Of a stretch of DNA of 64,000 bases, positions 12,721-27,500 are shown in pieces (position 1 is the first letter of the stretch; the number at the start of each line of letters is the position of its first letter). The stretch comes from Onchocerca lupi (taxonomy: Eukaryota > Nematoda > Chromadorea > Rhabditida > Onchocercidae). The stretch is from positions 124,001 through 188,000 of the forward strand of contig JAOVVO010000013.1 in the NCBI GenBank assembly GCA_028564675.1, given 5' to 3'. A program made the translations under genes and the position numbers. The notes under the pieces were generated by a model. It ran no database searches. It was not told the DNA's origin and saw only the letters and a list, made by a program, of their open reading frames with translations.

Positions 12721-13233
12721 GGATCTGCTTTTATTTCTTCCCCATTATCTTTATCGTGATGTATATACGGTGTTAGATTACGTGCGTGAAGCCATAGATT
12801 ACTGTTGTGAAAAGAATCCCTCGTTTACCTTTATTTCAGAATCATTTTTATATTACGTGCAAAAGCATCCTTTTGTTTATAAGCGATAATTTGTTTTTGT
12901 TTTGCGAATAGAGTTGCGAACATGCAGATGCTATGTAATATTATTTAGGCTAAGTTGGATATTGCCATCAAGATTGAAGATAGATTTAATGTCCCTTCTT
13001 GAGTTTATTCTTTATTTAGTTTGATGAAACATCTCCTTGGATTTTATGCAAAATGTTCCAAATGTAAGGCAAAACATCGCTGCATATTTTTGTCTTAATT
13101 TTATATAAATTTGATGAAAATCATTCATTTGCTTAGTTTTTTGGCCTGTCAGTGGATTTTCGTATTTGTGATTAGTGCAGATTTAGCCTTAAGCTCATTT
13201 TAGAGTTGAATTTCAAAAAGAGAAATATTCAAG

Positions 13234-16200
13234 ATGTTTCTATGGTCTGAACAAATAGCAAACAAATTTGTGTTGGCACATTCGGATCCTATAGATGATT
13301 TCGTGGATCGCCTAAATTATGTGTATACAGTGGGCCTTTTCATGTTTATGGCAACACTTACGGGTACAAAACAACATTTCGGTACTGCAATCCAATGTAT
13401 GGTACCTGCACACTTTCCAGGTTAGTCATTCATATTAAGATATCGTTAGTGTTACAGTAGTTTACATCTCGAGACTTAGAACTTCTCTAGATGTAAATTG
13501 TTGGGACACTAACAATATATTAATTTATGTTTCATAAGATTATAAGCAGTGATTGGAAATAGTTTTGTAATTTTTGAATAAAAACTAAAACTTGAAGGAT
13601 TGCATAAAGATTTTGCAATTTTTAAATTAGAACAATGTAAACGAAATAAAATTTTCAAATGAAGTAAAAACAATCGGAAATATTTCATGAAAGAGAGGGC
13701 CTAATTATAAGTGCGCTAAATATTGCTTATTTATGATTAACTATATCTATATAATTAATCATGATAATTCATGCCAACGATAGGGCTGTTTTTTAGTCTT
13801 TTAATTATATAGATTTTCGATCTTTTTGTTACTAATGATGATTGTAGGCACATGGGTTGATTATGTACAGGATTATTGTTTTGTAAGCAATACATATTTG
13901 GTAAATACAAGTAGAATTATTGCGAAAGGTGAAACAACAAGTGTTTTTAAAGAAGAAATTGTTTATTATCAGGTGAATATTCTATTAACTTAGATTCGGT
14001 TCTGAAATTTCAATTAGATTTTTACTTGATATAAAGAAAAGAAGAAAACCCGAATTATTAGTTGTATACTATATGAAACTTACTCATATTTGCAATATAG
14101 AATGTCTTTTTTTGCACGTATGATAAAATTGTATTCACTAATGTTGACACTGAAAAAATTCTATGTTGTAGTGGGTACCTTATGTGTTATTGCTGCAAGC
14201 TTTAATTTGTTATTTACCAAAAATTCTGTGGAACATTGTTTTAATTACACGTGGTAAGTAGTATTGATTTTTCTTTCAGCACCCTCAAGATTTAATGAAA
14301 TAGTTGTGATTCAGGAAAATTCAGCTCATTTCCAGTTATAATCCCTGATTTCTTGTATTTAATTTGAAGTGATGACATATGCAAGATATAGTAATATTGC
14401 AGACCGAATTATTGCTTTATACAAACCGAATTATTATTTTATGCAAATTCGCTACTTTTACTGAATACATACAATTAATTAATTATTGTTCAAATTTAAA
14501 GTGGTTTGAGATTACTGTATAGATTTGGATATGCGGTCTATTGTGGAAGAAGCAATGAAATTACCGTCTATTACGACGTTATCAATTCGTCAGAAACATC
14601 TCAAGAGAATCGCTAATTTTGCTATTGGATATATCAAGTACAAGCAGAAGAGGTAAGACTGGTTTATTTTAATATTTTTATTTATTGCTTGATTCCAAAT
14701 TTCTTTTTCAATTATGACTTATTTAGGGAGCATTATAACCATCTTATTACAAAAGGAAACTTCTAATGCCTTGAAACATACGACAAACGGCATTAAAGTA
14801 TGAAATAAGGTATAACAAGCGTATCATTAAAAAATGAAATTAAAGTATAAAATGAGAATGGCAAGAGCGTGTCATCACTAAATTGGTTAATTTTGATGTT
14901 TGTTAAACTTGTAATTTCTGCCTAATATCTTCTTTAAAAAGACGGACTGCTAAATGTTGTTCGGCATATCACTTTTATGTGCTCGTGAAATGGTTCTATT
15001 TTGGCAGTTGCTTATGTCAAGTTTTACTCATAAATAATTTCGTTGGTGATGGTTCTTTGCTTTGGGGATACCGTGTAAGTTTCAGTTTGCTGCTTTCCAT
15101 TAATTTTATTATTTAAAAAGTTTTGAAAATATGGGGAATAATAATTCTCTCATAGATGCCCAATTTGTAATATATTCCAGTTTATGGAAGAAATCTTTAA
15201 AGGTAACGATTGGAAGACATCCGGTATATTCCCATGGGTAACATTCTGCGATGTCAAAATTGCTGTATGGTTATTTGGTCTTTTTATAATGCTTCTAGTT
15301 AAGTTGTATCTGTTGTAGAATGACACTTTGTAATGCGGAGCATTGCATGTTTCTTGATGACATAAACAATGAAATTTAATGAGACACTTCTAAACATGGA
15401 CTCAAAAAAGTCATATGCAATGCTTACTGCAAACCAGAATGATAGTCTTATTTGCGATTAATAAACTATTGGTTTAATATTTAAAAATAAAGTTCCAAAC
15501 TAATTTAAACCATATAAATAATACGGGATAATATTATTAATAATGTTAATGAGTAATGAATTATATTAGATGAATAATCATAAGAGCTAACTCGAATTTT
15601 ATTATAGTAATGTAAAGGGATTTCAGCAAATCGGCCAAATGAATACCCATACGATGCAGTGTGTCCTGATGATTAATGTACTGAATGAAAAATTATACGT
15701 GGCGCTCTGGTTCTGGCTTACGTTACTGGTATTGATTGATGCAGTGAGCGCAATAAATTCTACTCTACTTTTGCTTTGTCCTTATCTACATTACACACGT
15801 GTATTATCTCTGTTACAGGTATTTCCGTTTTCTGAAAATTTCCTCAACTTTTCTGAAATTTCATAATTTATAACTAACATTTCAATAAAAATATGGATTA
15901 TTTTGGTACTTTGTTATAATTCTTCATCTACTGCATTCAGGCTAATGATAACTACATTGATGTGAAAGTTAAACGCCGTTTATTGGATTTTACTGAAAAT
16001 ATGCTCCACCTCGATGGTATATTATTATTGTCCTTTATCAAGAATCGTGTGAATGGGTTAATTGCAAGTGATCTCACGCGTGAAATTTGGTTTACTGTGG
16101 ACAACAGGTTTGCACGCACATTTATTAGTTTTATTCAGTTTAAATTAAGAAATTTTTCCAAGCTGCAACACATTTCAGTGCTACGAACAAGACATTATGT

Positions 16201-16949
16201 AGTTAATTGATTCTTCGCTTATCAGAGTTTTTAGACATTGAAACCATATCTATAACTTATGTCTGAACTTCGAAATATATCACTACTAACAGGATACATT
16301 TGTGATAACTGGATATAAAAAGGATCAGTTATGCAAATGGGCATTGCATAAGTATTAGAATTAGAATGTTAGAACGTCATTTAATAATACGTCTATCAGC
16401 AGCGACTTATCACCTTAAATTACAATGAAATTATAAATTCTAGAATTTTTGTTGTTGATATTAGCAAGTACGGAGACATTTTTATTTCTAATGTGCATTT
16501 AAAATTTACCATATTCAGTAAGAAGAATTTTTCAAAGCATGAGTTTTCATTTTACAAACAAACCTAAAATTCAATCTATATTGTACTAGCTTTTTCTAGG
16601 AATCACTGTGTTCGAGAGGAAATATGTGATGGTTATGTAAGTATTACGTTTTAAAGGAAATATTAATTTACCAAACCTTCAGTTGATTAGCTCGCTATAA
16701 TATTACATAAGAAATGAGGAATACAAATTGAAGCAGAGCAAAACTTAAATTTAATAACGATACATATATTTCTTATATGAACATCCATTTCTCATTGGTA
16801 AAGAAATCTTTATGAATAAAATGTTCATTGCAAGATACCAATAATATTTGTACTATTTATAGGACTTTGTCGATGTTGCGTCCTCTTCCACGAAGTCACG
16901 GCCTGGATGCATTAATGCTTTTGGACCAATTATGCGAAAAAATGCATGA
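13234..16949 (+). CDS. Innexin gap-junction protein
   Basis: Invertebrate gap-junction subunit, a four-TM plasma membrane protein. Ten exons keep frame throughout: 13234-13420, 13848-13972, 14172-14253, 14523-14652, 14942-15074, 15181-15264, 15627-15818, 15941-16107, 16600-16636 and 16863-16949, giving 407 residues, a normal innexin length. Landmarks in order: N-terminal DPIDDFVDRLNYVYT; TM1 ending at a FPG/GTWVDYVQDYCF extracellular loop; WVPYVLLLQALICYLPK (TM2, with the family-type WVP start); TM3 LLINNFVGDG; a second loop WVTFCDVKIA then HTMQCVLMINVLNEK; TM4 LWFWLTLLVLIDAVSAINS; and a cytoplasmic C-terminus ending RKNA. The start is the first ATG in frame with the conserved N-terminus. I cannot assign a specific innexin number. 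The final exon is also open in a second frame to 16974, but only the 16949 stop keeps phase. Confidence 0.93.
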
Positions 16950-18530
16950 CGATGTTTATTTACTAATACCATAATTCATATTTCCTCTCAAAATTAAAAA
17001 ATAAACTAAGATAGATTAGTTGTACGTCGAGAGATCTGAGCAGAATAAGACCTTCAGTCTTAAGATTAAAAATCATGAGGTCTAAGCTTTAGCGGCTTGA
17101 GTTATTTATCATTATTATGATGGTATATCTATTGTAATAATAAGTTGTTATGTAAAAGCGAACTTTAAGCTTTTAGGAAATTGATATATAGTTTAATGCA
17201 GGACAAGAATATCAATGCCATTAAATTGAGGCATTGGAAAAAATTGTTTCGGCAAGTGTGGCAAGTGTAATTAATTGAAGCTTATAATTTTCTATTCTTT
17301 AATCGAGTACTGTATGGAGCAGTAATATTTCTCCTCCTGTATAAGATAACATTTTAAAACTAATAAAATTTTACCCTATATTTCATTTTATCACCTTATA
17401 TAAAATAAATTTGAAAAGTGAAAATAGTCACATAAATGGTGATAGTGATAAATTCTGAACCATTGATACTGCTCATAAGATCATTTACTAATCAAAAGAA
17501 AACAGAACCGCTTAAGAGATTCATGTAAGGCAAAAGCAAAAAGAGTGTCTAACATAACGAATTTCAAATTTTGTGCAAAAAGAAAGATCGATAAGTGATA
17601 AGTGGCTTATATCAATTTTCCTCTTCTGCTACAAAAAAACAAAACTGCAAAACGAATTCAATATGTATTCAGATCAAAGACAAATGGAAATGAATGGTTC
17701 TGCAGAATATTAGTGTGTGTGTGAAGATTTTTTTTTTAATTTGAAATTATCATTTGACTTCCAGGAGAATCAGATGAATCCCAGGATTTTCTTGACTTTT
17801 GGCTAAAATCTCCACTTATCTTAATTTACAATTTAAAGAAGTAGTTATTGGAGAATTTTGAAAGAAAACTATTTCGGCAAAATAGCAAAAAAGAAGAAAA
17901 AATTAGTAGTAGATGGCATCTGTTGACAGAAACCACCGATCTCCTTTGAATTCAATTGACATTTGGTGAAGTTTTGTCTGTTTCGTCGGACGAAACGCTA
18001 ACAAATGAAACAAACATGTCATCCAGTGTTGTTTGGGACAATGAATAATCGTCAATATCTGTGATTTCTTGCATCTATAATTTATTTTCAATTGAACTGA
18101 AGTATTAACCATTTCATAATGTGATACTATTAATTTTAAAAAATTGCAATTTAAATCCGGTTTGGGAAGAGAATTCTATTTCAATTCAAAATGTGTTTTG
18201 AGCAGATTTATACAGTTCATAATTTACAATTTATTCAAAAAACTTGAATTTAGGTTTAATTTTTGAGCGAAACAATAGCTTTTAATAGATTCGCTTTTTA
18301 GTCCTTCTATCTTATTTTTATTGTAAAACTGATGGCCTTAATTCAATCCGAAGAAAATTCACTGATTCAAAAATTTTCCAGGATCCATTCTGAAAACTAA
18401 CCTTACATATTACATCATATGTATTTGCAATTGTACAGGATGCGTTCGGAATTTGGTAAAACATAGTTCGAAAATGTACAGCTTCCAACTGGAAATGATA
18501 TGCTATTAGAAAATTGACATCGAGATGAGG
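16950..18530. other. Intergenic spacer between convergent genes
   Basis: This spacer lies between the 3' ends of the innexin (+) and the ABCA transporter (-). Several short open stretches occur on both strands, none with recognisable motifs. Missing C-terminal exons of the ABCA gene could lie here, but I found none. Confidence 0.6.
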
Positions 18531-21500
18531 TCAGCCGCTAATTAGGAAGTGGCGTAAGAATGAACAAGAAAAACCGCTAAAATCTAAAATCTTAATATCC
18601 AAAATTTTTTCGAGACATGATGTTTGACATGGTTTTTGACTTTGGTACATATTGATTTGAAGATTTACTCGTGCAGCAGGTAGAAGAATTTCCATGGAAC
18701 TTTGAACTTTACTAATACTTTCATTCGTTGATAATCTAATTGTTAAGGTATATCCTTCACCAAATCTGGAAAACATCTTAAAATGAAAAATGTTGTTTAA
18801 ATATTTTAGTGAGCTTCTGATAAAGAAAATATCAAATGCGATGAGTCGTATTAGTTATTCTGCAATAATATCAATAACTTGAGATTCCTCATAAAATAAA
18901 CAGATATAATTGAAGTCGGTCAACAAAAGGGTTAAGTGATTGCGACTCCTTAAGATTTTCAATAAAACAAAAAAATCAATAAATTAATGTAGCAAACAAG
19001 AAAAAATCTTTAAATTCAATGTCCGATTCTTGAAAATTTTAACATTGAAGTGATTATGACATTGATAAGATAAGATAGTAAAGTTCTCGCAAGTCTTTCC
19101 ATCTCGTTGACAGATAAAAAGACGTACTGTCTTTTCACCGTACTGTCTTTTTTCTTACGTACAGTACCTATGTTTCAGATGTTGAATAGGTCCGACACAT
19201 TGAAGCTGTCCATGATTCATTATTGCTACACGATTGCAAAGAACTTCACACTCCTCCATGCTATGTGATGTTATCACCATTGCACGCTTATTCTTACGTA
19301 CTTTTAGCAAAACGTTCCACATGAAACGTTGCGCTGATGGATCCATTCCAGCGCTCGGCTCGTCCTTTAAAAATTTGAAAGTAAAAATTGAAATTCATTA
19401 TGATAAAGAGAGAAGAGAAGTTGTGAAGTACCTGGATAAGGTGATGATGCTAACTGCTTAATCATTTACCGCAATCTATGAACTACAGCTCGAATCAAAA
19501 AGATAAACAAACAGTCCATTATATTTGTTCATTTCTATCTCAGTCTCATTAAAATATATTGATGATGTGGAAGAAGAATGTTAAATCTGAGAATTATCGT
19601 AATTAACGAAATGTTTATTACATATATAATTGAAATTTATTTTATTTCTTTCTATTTAAAAATGAAATTACAAGTAGTAGTAATGGCGGATCGGAGACCA
19701 AAGCAATAGCAACTGATAATTTACGCTTATTACCACCGGAAAAATTTGAAACTATCTTATCCGCATAAGAATTTAGTTGCAACTCATTTAGTGCCCAGTT
19801 TACAACCTGAAATTATTAACAACGATAGGTTTTTAAAATCAGTATATCGTTTCTGACATGTTTTCGGCTCAATCACTCTTAATTTCGACATTTCATCGAA
19901 TTAGACTTAATAACTATGCAATGTCACGAGCAGCCAAACTTATTTTCCGTAAGCTATAAACAAGCCAAGAAGAAATCACTATTGTTGACTGACTATTTAG
20001 AACTCACTATCAGCTTCATCGACGATTAACAATTTCGATGTATGATAATATAACTGCTAACAACTATTAAATCCAGTATTATCCAAGAACATAAATTATT
20101 GTCCAAGGATTTGAATTTTAGTACTCAATAACTTAAATTTACTTCGACATGAGATCAAAACTGAGTATCGTTGAGTGTATCAATATATATTACACATCAT
20201 AATATAATAACTTATCTTATTCACATGATTCTTCTTGATACCACGAAGAAGCGAATAGTGACGAAGATGTTCCCTTGCTGTTAATTTTGGATTTAAGGCA
20301 TCAAATTGTGGGCAGTAGCCAAAACTGATTAAATTATTCGAACTCTCACATCGGATGCTAGAAAACTGTTATGGTTTTACTTTGCTTTATTCTATTCAAC
20401 AAATCTTTGATCTCATTACAAATAGCATTTGGTCACTCCATTGAACTGTTTTAGGAAAAAGTATTAGAATTAATGTTTCTTCTAAGAAATATACAAAAGC
20501 AATTAGTAATGATAATGCTTATATCGTCATCGAAATATTTCTATTTTAAAAATCTACAGAAAACAATGCGTACAAAGTAAAAATTTTCATTTTTTTTTAT
20601 CCTTAATTAATATGAATTCTATACAAAATCTTCCGGAATAGAAACCTTTTATTGCTAATAAGTATATCTCCAGTACCAGTTGATACTTCTCCGGTTAATA
20701 TACGAAACATTGTTGTTTTACCGGCTCCATTCACACCTAATAATCCGAAGCATTCGCCATTTTTGACTGCGAATGAAACATTACACACTGCTAATGTTTG
20801 ACCATCATATGACTAAAAAAAGTAATCTTAGAGTCAATTCGATATATTCTTAGCAAATTTCCAGTTTAAAAAGCGAATATTCTGCTTTAAATTGAAATGT
20901 GACATACCTTTGATACACCGTTAACAACCAATCTATGGTTATCGCTTGGTTCTAAACTTAATGCATTCACTCGTTTATGTTCCACTTCAACGTCCTCGTC
21001 TAATTCAGATTCTTCCGCGTTAGCTATCAACTGCTTTGTTCGCATAATTTCTCGATATCTGTAGATATTTTCAAATTGCCAATTCAATTTATCAATAAAA
21101 ATTTCTATTCAGATTCCAAAAATTTCAAAAGATCAACTGCCGGTTTCTGATTTTATCGGTGTTCCAATAATAGAAGCTATTACAAGCTGTTGACACGATA
21201 AATTTATTAGTAACCTACCAAACGTTTTATTGCAACCTTATCTACAGAATCCCGTCCCCTTTAAAAATTTCAAATAACTCAATAAATTTATCCGCCATAG
21301 CATTTATCTTTGCTATGATTAAACTTTAAATAAATTAACATCTGGAAATTTCATCTGGAGAAGCTAATTTCAAAAAATTTTGTCAAAGTAGTGCCATTCA
21401 AAATAAAAAACTAATTGTTATGTCATTCGTCGGTAACTTCATCATTGAGCCCAGAAAGGATGTTATTATATCTTTTCTCGAAAAAGACTTACTTTGTCCA

Positions 21501-24500
21501 TAAGCGTAGACGATGACGACATTCAATTAAAAGCAAGAGCGAAAAACAGAAATGAAATTCTATAATAAGTGCCACCAAATGCTTTCCCATCAAATGCCAT
21601 TCAAGTGGATTGGGTAGTGGCAGATTTTCAATTTGATCTTTTCGATTTATATCTTCTGAAATTCAAAAGATTTATTAATGATTAGTGAAAGTGAAAAAAA
21701 GATAAGATAAGTTGAGTATTTATCATTTAGCAGTTTTAACTGTAAGCATTTTAAATGTGTTAATAAATACTCGATGGTATCATTCCGCAAAAAAGACTTT
21801 GCTTTGAGTCATATTTCAAATAGTGGAATTCATAAGTTTGTTGCAACATACCAAGATACATTTCACTTTGTATTCGTAAAACACCAACGAAACTCAGTCG
21901 ATAAGCAGCCATTCCAAGATTGTAGTGAGGAAGTGCCATAAATAATATGCTGCAGATTTTATAAGCCAATATCAATGCTTCATCCTAAAAACATTAAATT
22001 CGAAAAAACTTTAAAAATTGTTCGAGGTGTTTTCAAATAAAAGAAGAAATATTGCTTTAATATTTCACAAAACCTTTAAAAAAATCTCTTCAAAATTTAA
22101 GTAAAAAATAAAATTAAAAAATTTCGAACTTTTAAAATTAAAAAAAAAAGAGCTAAATAAAAAATTCCGAACTATTCTTCTCTAACCTTCAACAATTGAC
22201 TTTCAAAGAAAATGACCATAGTAGTGCAATTCGCTCCGATAAAAAAGAATCCAACACCGATAATAATATATGCTAATGAAGGTAGGCTGAATATCTTTTG
22301 ACACAAATAGGTAAAAGAGATTAGTGATAACCTGAAATAAGTAAAATCAAAAATTAAATTTTCAAACCTTCTTTTGAGATATTTATAGAGCGAAAATTTT
22401 TACCCAGCACAAAATAGCAGGAGAAAAAGTGAAATTGAATAGAAAGGACTGAAAACAAATTGGTGCACTTCCATACCGTTATATAAAATGACAATGACTG
22501 TAGCAGCTATCAAATATATTACCTAAAACAAAATATTATTGTAAAAAATATTAATTTCATATATTGTTTTATTATTAGAAAATTTGAATTCTAATTTATA
22601 TACAAAGAAAAGTTGATAAGAGATTGATGCTGAAATGAAAACATACAATATCAAATGCGAAATTAGCAATCCAGTAGATAAGAGGCGTAAGACCCGAAAT
22701 CATTTGCAAGTGTTTGCTAAGAGATATACGTTCATCAACAAGTGGCAAGCAGAAGCAGGCACTGATAAGTGATATAGCCAAAATTAATAGAATTATTCGG
22801 AAAGACATTATTCTTACTCTGTAATACAAATATATCATTGATTTGAAGCAAGCAAAATCTTTTCATCCTATAATGTAAAAAAATTATAGAGAAATATGAT
22901 AAATTTTGCCTTAGTTTTTGACTGATATCATATATCAATGGATTCTTTAAAAAAAAAAAATCAATCTGAATATCTTACTGTAATCACTTGGTAATTTCTA
23001 AAAATTATTGAAAGATTACATATAGTTGAAAAGCCCAAGTATGATTAGTGCTACGAGAAAAAATATACGCATTTGGAGATAAATTTCAAACAGAATAAAT
23101 CATTAGTAACTTGATTAACTGATGGGAATTATAAAATAGCTATAAGAGACAGCGAATTACTTATTTTGTAATTTTAATTGTTATATACTGAATGATAACT
23201 TACAATGGAACAGCATTGATATATGTTGATAAACTAAAATTCATTGGATGTGAATAAGTGAGAATTCCAATAGTTGCAGGATCTGACGAACTTTGAGAAC
23301 GTAAAACTGCATTATGATATGCATTGATGGAAATAGGCAACGAATGCCACAATTTATTGTTAAACCATATCTTAAACATATGCCAATTTAATTGAAGAAT
23401 AATTATATTTTTTATTATTCCTTATGTTCGGCTCAAATTTCTACGCTTCAGCATCTATTACAAAAAATTGTACAAACTTTTTTTTTCTTGCACACCTGAA
23501 TCAGCACTTTTTTCAGAAAAAAATAACTAATAAATTTTCATTAAGATAACTAATGATTTCTTCTTTTCCTTAATAGTTTGCTTCAACTGTACTATACCTG
23601 TAATAAAATTTATTCAAAGTGTGCTAAACAAGACAAATCAATATCTCTAAACAGTCAAATGAATCACTTGCATTTGTAATTTTATTCTACTTATTTTGCT
23701 TTAAATCTGTTAATTACTTCCTGTGCAGTACAGAACTATTGGTATTTTTTCTACTTCCAATCACACTGATATATTACTTCAAACAATTTGACATATCTTC
23801 CAACTTTTCGATGCTCGATGTGGGGTGATATTGTAATCAAAGCTAACTTTTTCCCTTCAACTACTCCACAGTATTCTAAGAAATCCTAGAAACTACTGGT
23901 TAATAATTTGTTCCACTATAATATGAAACGGATCTGGTAATAGCAATCTGATTAGTGGATTCATCAGTTCTTGATAACACAGAATAGTGTATCCAAATTC
24001 CACCATTAATTCCTATGTAATAACTATTATGAGATAGGATCTTTGTTACCAAATTCTTAGGAATTTTCAATATTTTCGATAATTCAAGTCCCATATTGCT
24101 TGGAGTGTAAACTTTAATCGATAATTAAGATTGTCATCAGTAAGCTTAAATCAATCTCACTCACTCCTTTCCTCCTTCTTCTTTTCAATTTCTTTATAAT
24201 GTTATATGCACTGTGAGGTTCAAAATTCTCCTGATAGCTTATTGGAAATGCTTTGCTGTAACGGATGAATATATCCTCGACAATACTGGAAGTACTATAT
24301 AGATTATCTATAAAACGATCTTTCTACTTTTCTGTGATGTTCTTTAATTTGCTTTCGATGTACAAAACCTTATCATCAAGAATACTAACACTTTTAGTCT
24401 TTAGGAGTAATTTCGAGTAGTAAGTTCGAGAAACTTATATTTTTCGAGGAATAATTTCAAGAAAACTTTTATTCAGTTGAAGAAAAAAGAAATTGTTTGA

Positions 24501-27500
24501 GAATAAAAGACAAATTTTATCACACGCGAAAATTCAGACGATATTTGAATTCATAAGCTTTTTACTTATATTAAGATATTTCTTCGAAGAAAATGAAATA
24601 ACTGCTAATGCACTTCTTCCATAATCGACCTTCCCACTCATTCAAAAGGTATTTAACCATTCCGTCGTTCTAAATTATAACTTGAGATTTTTGCATAATT
24701 CATCTGTCGTTAAACCGGAATATTTTATAATATATTGAAATAATCCAAATAATGTGTATAGGAGAGATCAGCAACATTTCTCAGGCAAATGAGTCACTTA
24801 TTCATATCTGAGCACAAAATGCCTTCATTCTCTCATCTTCCGATCTGCTATTAGAGCTTATGGATATCGCGTGAAATGTGTAGATGTTAACTGTCAGAGT
24901 ATTACAAGAACTGAAGCTGGTGAGAATTGTCCATCTTATTCTCAGTTCTCATATCCAATCTTTTGTATGATTGCAAGTCTCCGCCCAGTACTAATACCAA
25001 AGATATCCATATAGAAAGAGGCTTTTCGAGTCAACTAGGTTAGCGTCGCAAACATCGCTGTCTTCAACGGAAGCAGTTTCTTAAGCAACAGTTTCTCCAA
25101 GATCAATAGTAGCGGCAATTCAATCCAGTTTCGAAGACGATTTCAACGACACCAGAAGCAACGGTAGTGATGTAACGGAAAAAGAACGACAGTCACAAAA
25201 AAAAGTACAACATGGTGACTGTTCGTATTTTTTGTATTTATCATATATTGTTCAGTTAATCCTTACAATTGCATAAGCGCGATATCAAGTATAATTTATT
25301 AATCCAATAAAACCTACTGTACACTTCATTTACTGTTCAAAGTTTTTTCAGTGATTGTTGCTTCACTCAGCACTATCCTTTTTTTTATCAGTATGCTTAA
25401 TTAATTAATTTCGTAAGCGATCAATGATTAAAGTATTACATTAAATTGGTTTTACTGATATTGGTATAGTCGGCATAATTTGATCCGTATCGCTTTTTTG
25501 CGTTTTCCAATTTTTACGTTTTTTTTCTGAGGTACCAACTTCAGACTTCTCTCCACTTTCCAGGTTTTTTTGTGCATTGATAAGAAGCGATAATTCTTCT
25601 TTATCATTTTCATGGAATCATCGAATCTAATCCACACCCGTTGTCATTTCTGTGTCGATCAATCTCTAGCTAATTTTTCTTTCCTCAATCCTTCTTTCCT
25701 TTCCTTTCCTTGTCGATCCTTTTCATTCAGCAACCATTAAATTTCCATTTTCTTTCAGCTTTAATGTTCTCATTTCTTGCTAGTTCTATTATCATATCTA
25801 GTTTCTTTTTTCCTCTCTACAGTGTGCATCTTTCCTTTGTTCACAATGCATCTCTTCTTTATTTAAATTAATATACTATTTCCATGCTTCTCTTCAATTG
25901 ATCCTTCTTTGAATCCTTCTAATTCCATGTCAATAAATGCTTTAAATCTTAAGCGAAGAATGTCCAATCGATTAATTGTTATTCAGTTATGCTTGTTTCG
26001 AAAATCCTGTACTTGAATTCCATAAATGCTCTCCTTCCATCATTTAGCAGAACTACTAAAAATATCCAGGAATCTAACATCCAACATGAATCTTGAGGAC
26101 TTGATCCAGAATTTTTCACTGTCTTCATTGGTAGAAATTACTGACGAATTTTATTATCTGATAATAAGATTGCCTAAGACACATTCCATGTTCATTTTGC
26201 TTACTGCTGCTCAAATCCGGTAATTTCCATTTATGTTCGTTCAATCTGATGAATAAATCAAATGAAGTCCTGTGAATAGCTGAATTTCTTTCTATTTCAC
26301 ATGAGAAAATCTATCGATAGCAAAGTTATCACCACAAACACAATCCTAAGTACCACGAAAAAATGTGCGATTATTAATGGGATTATTATTATTGTCACTG
26401 ATATAATTACTGTCATTACTATTACTATAATCAAAGGATAATGTCATAAGAGAAATAGTCATAGACCTTTTCAAATCTGCAATATCTTTAATCTAATGGC
26501 ACTGAATGATAAAGACACTTTATATTGCTAATAAAAGGCATTCGATCTAATAAAGCCAAAAAGTATGATATCCTTGGGATTTTCCTGTAAAATATTTCAA
26601 TAGAAAATTACCTTACTGTTTTCTTCTGTGTCAAAATTTGCCATCGAAATAGCAACAAGGTTCGTAAAAGTTTTATTCCGAGGCTTAAATGGATTTTGAA
26701 CAAAGCTTACATTGGATATAGCACTCTTCCAATCGATGTCCCATACTTCTGATGCTTTCTTCATAAAAGTCACTAAAATTAAGTTGAAACAAACAAACAA
26801 ACAAAGCCTCTAAGTTGCTAAAAAGGCTTCTAAGAATAACTTTAGTACAGTCCAAATTTGATTAGAAATTGATAAATTTAGCTAAAGCTAAAACTATAAC
26901 GATAGAATTCCAACATTACGAATTTTTTAAAACATTTTCAATAAATATGGAAAATTGAAAACTCAATACTCACAGGAATCATACCATCCAATTTGCGCAT
27001 GTAATCTTTCTGCGTCATTCAAAGCAACCATACTAAACTGTGCAAATTGCCATCCGCCAAGCCTTCAGAATATAGAAATTAAATATAAAACCAAAGATTT
27101 GAAAATTAGACGTGAAATTGGCAAAATTTTGAAAATTGAATGAGAAGTATTTTTATGCAAAATGTAAAAAGTATCTTATTATGATTATCGAAGTCACGCA
27201 AAAGCGTATTGAATAAATGCAAAGTGGTTTGTCTTCTATCAAAGGATGATTAAAACTAATAATAATTTAATAGTACTTGGTAATTTTTACGATAATTATC
27301 TACCAACAAACAGTTGCATATGGGTATCATTGTAATTCGGCACTAAGTTCTAAATTGAAAAAAAAAAAAATTAAAATCCGATAAATGAAAGACTATTTTC
27401 TCAAATTTTTTCAAGCTCTATAAAAGAACGAAAACTAACATTAACTTTCGACTTTTCAGAGCCAAATCAGAAGTGAGTAGTCGAAACTGTGAAATATTAC

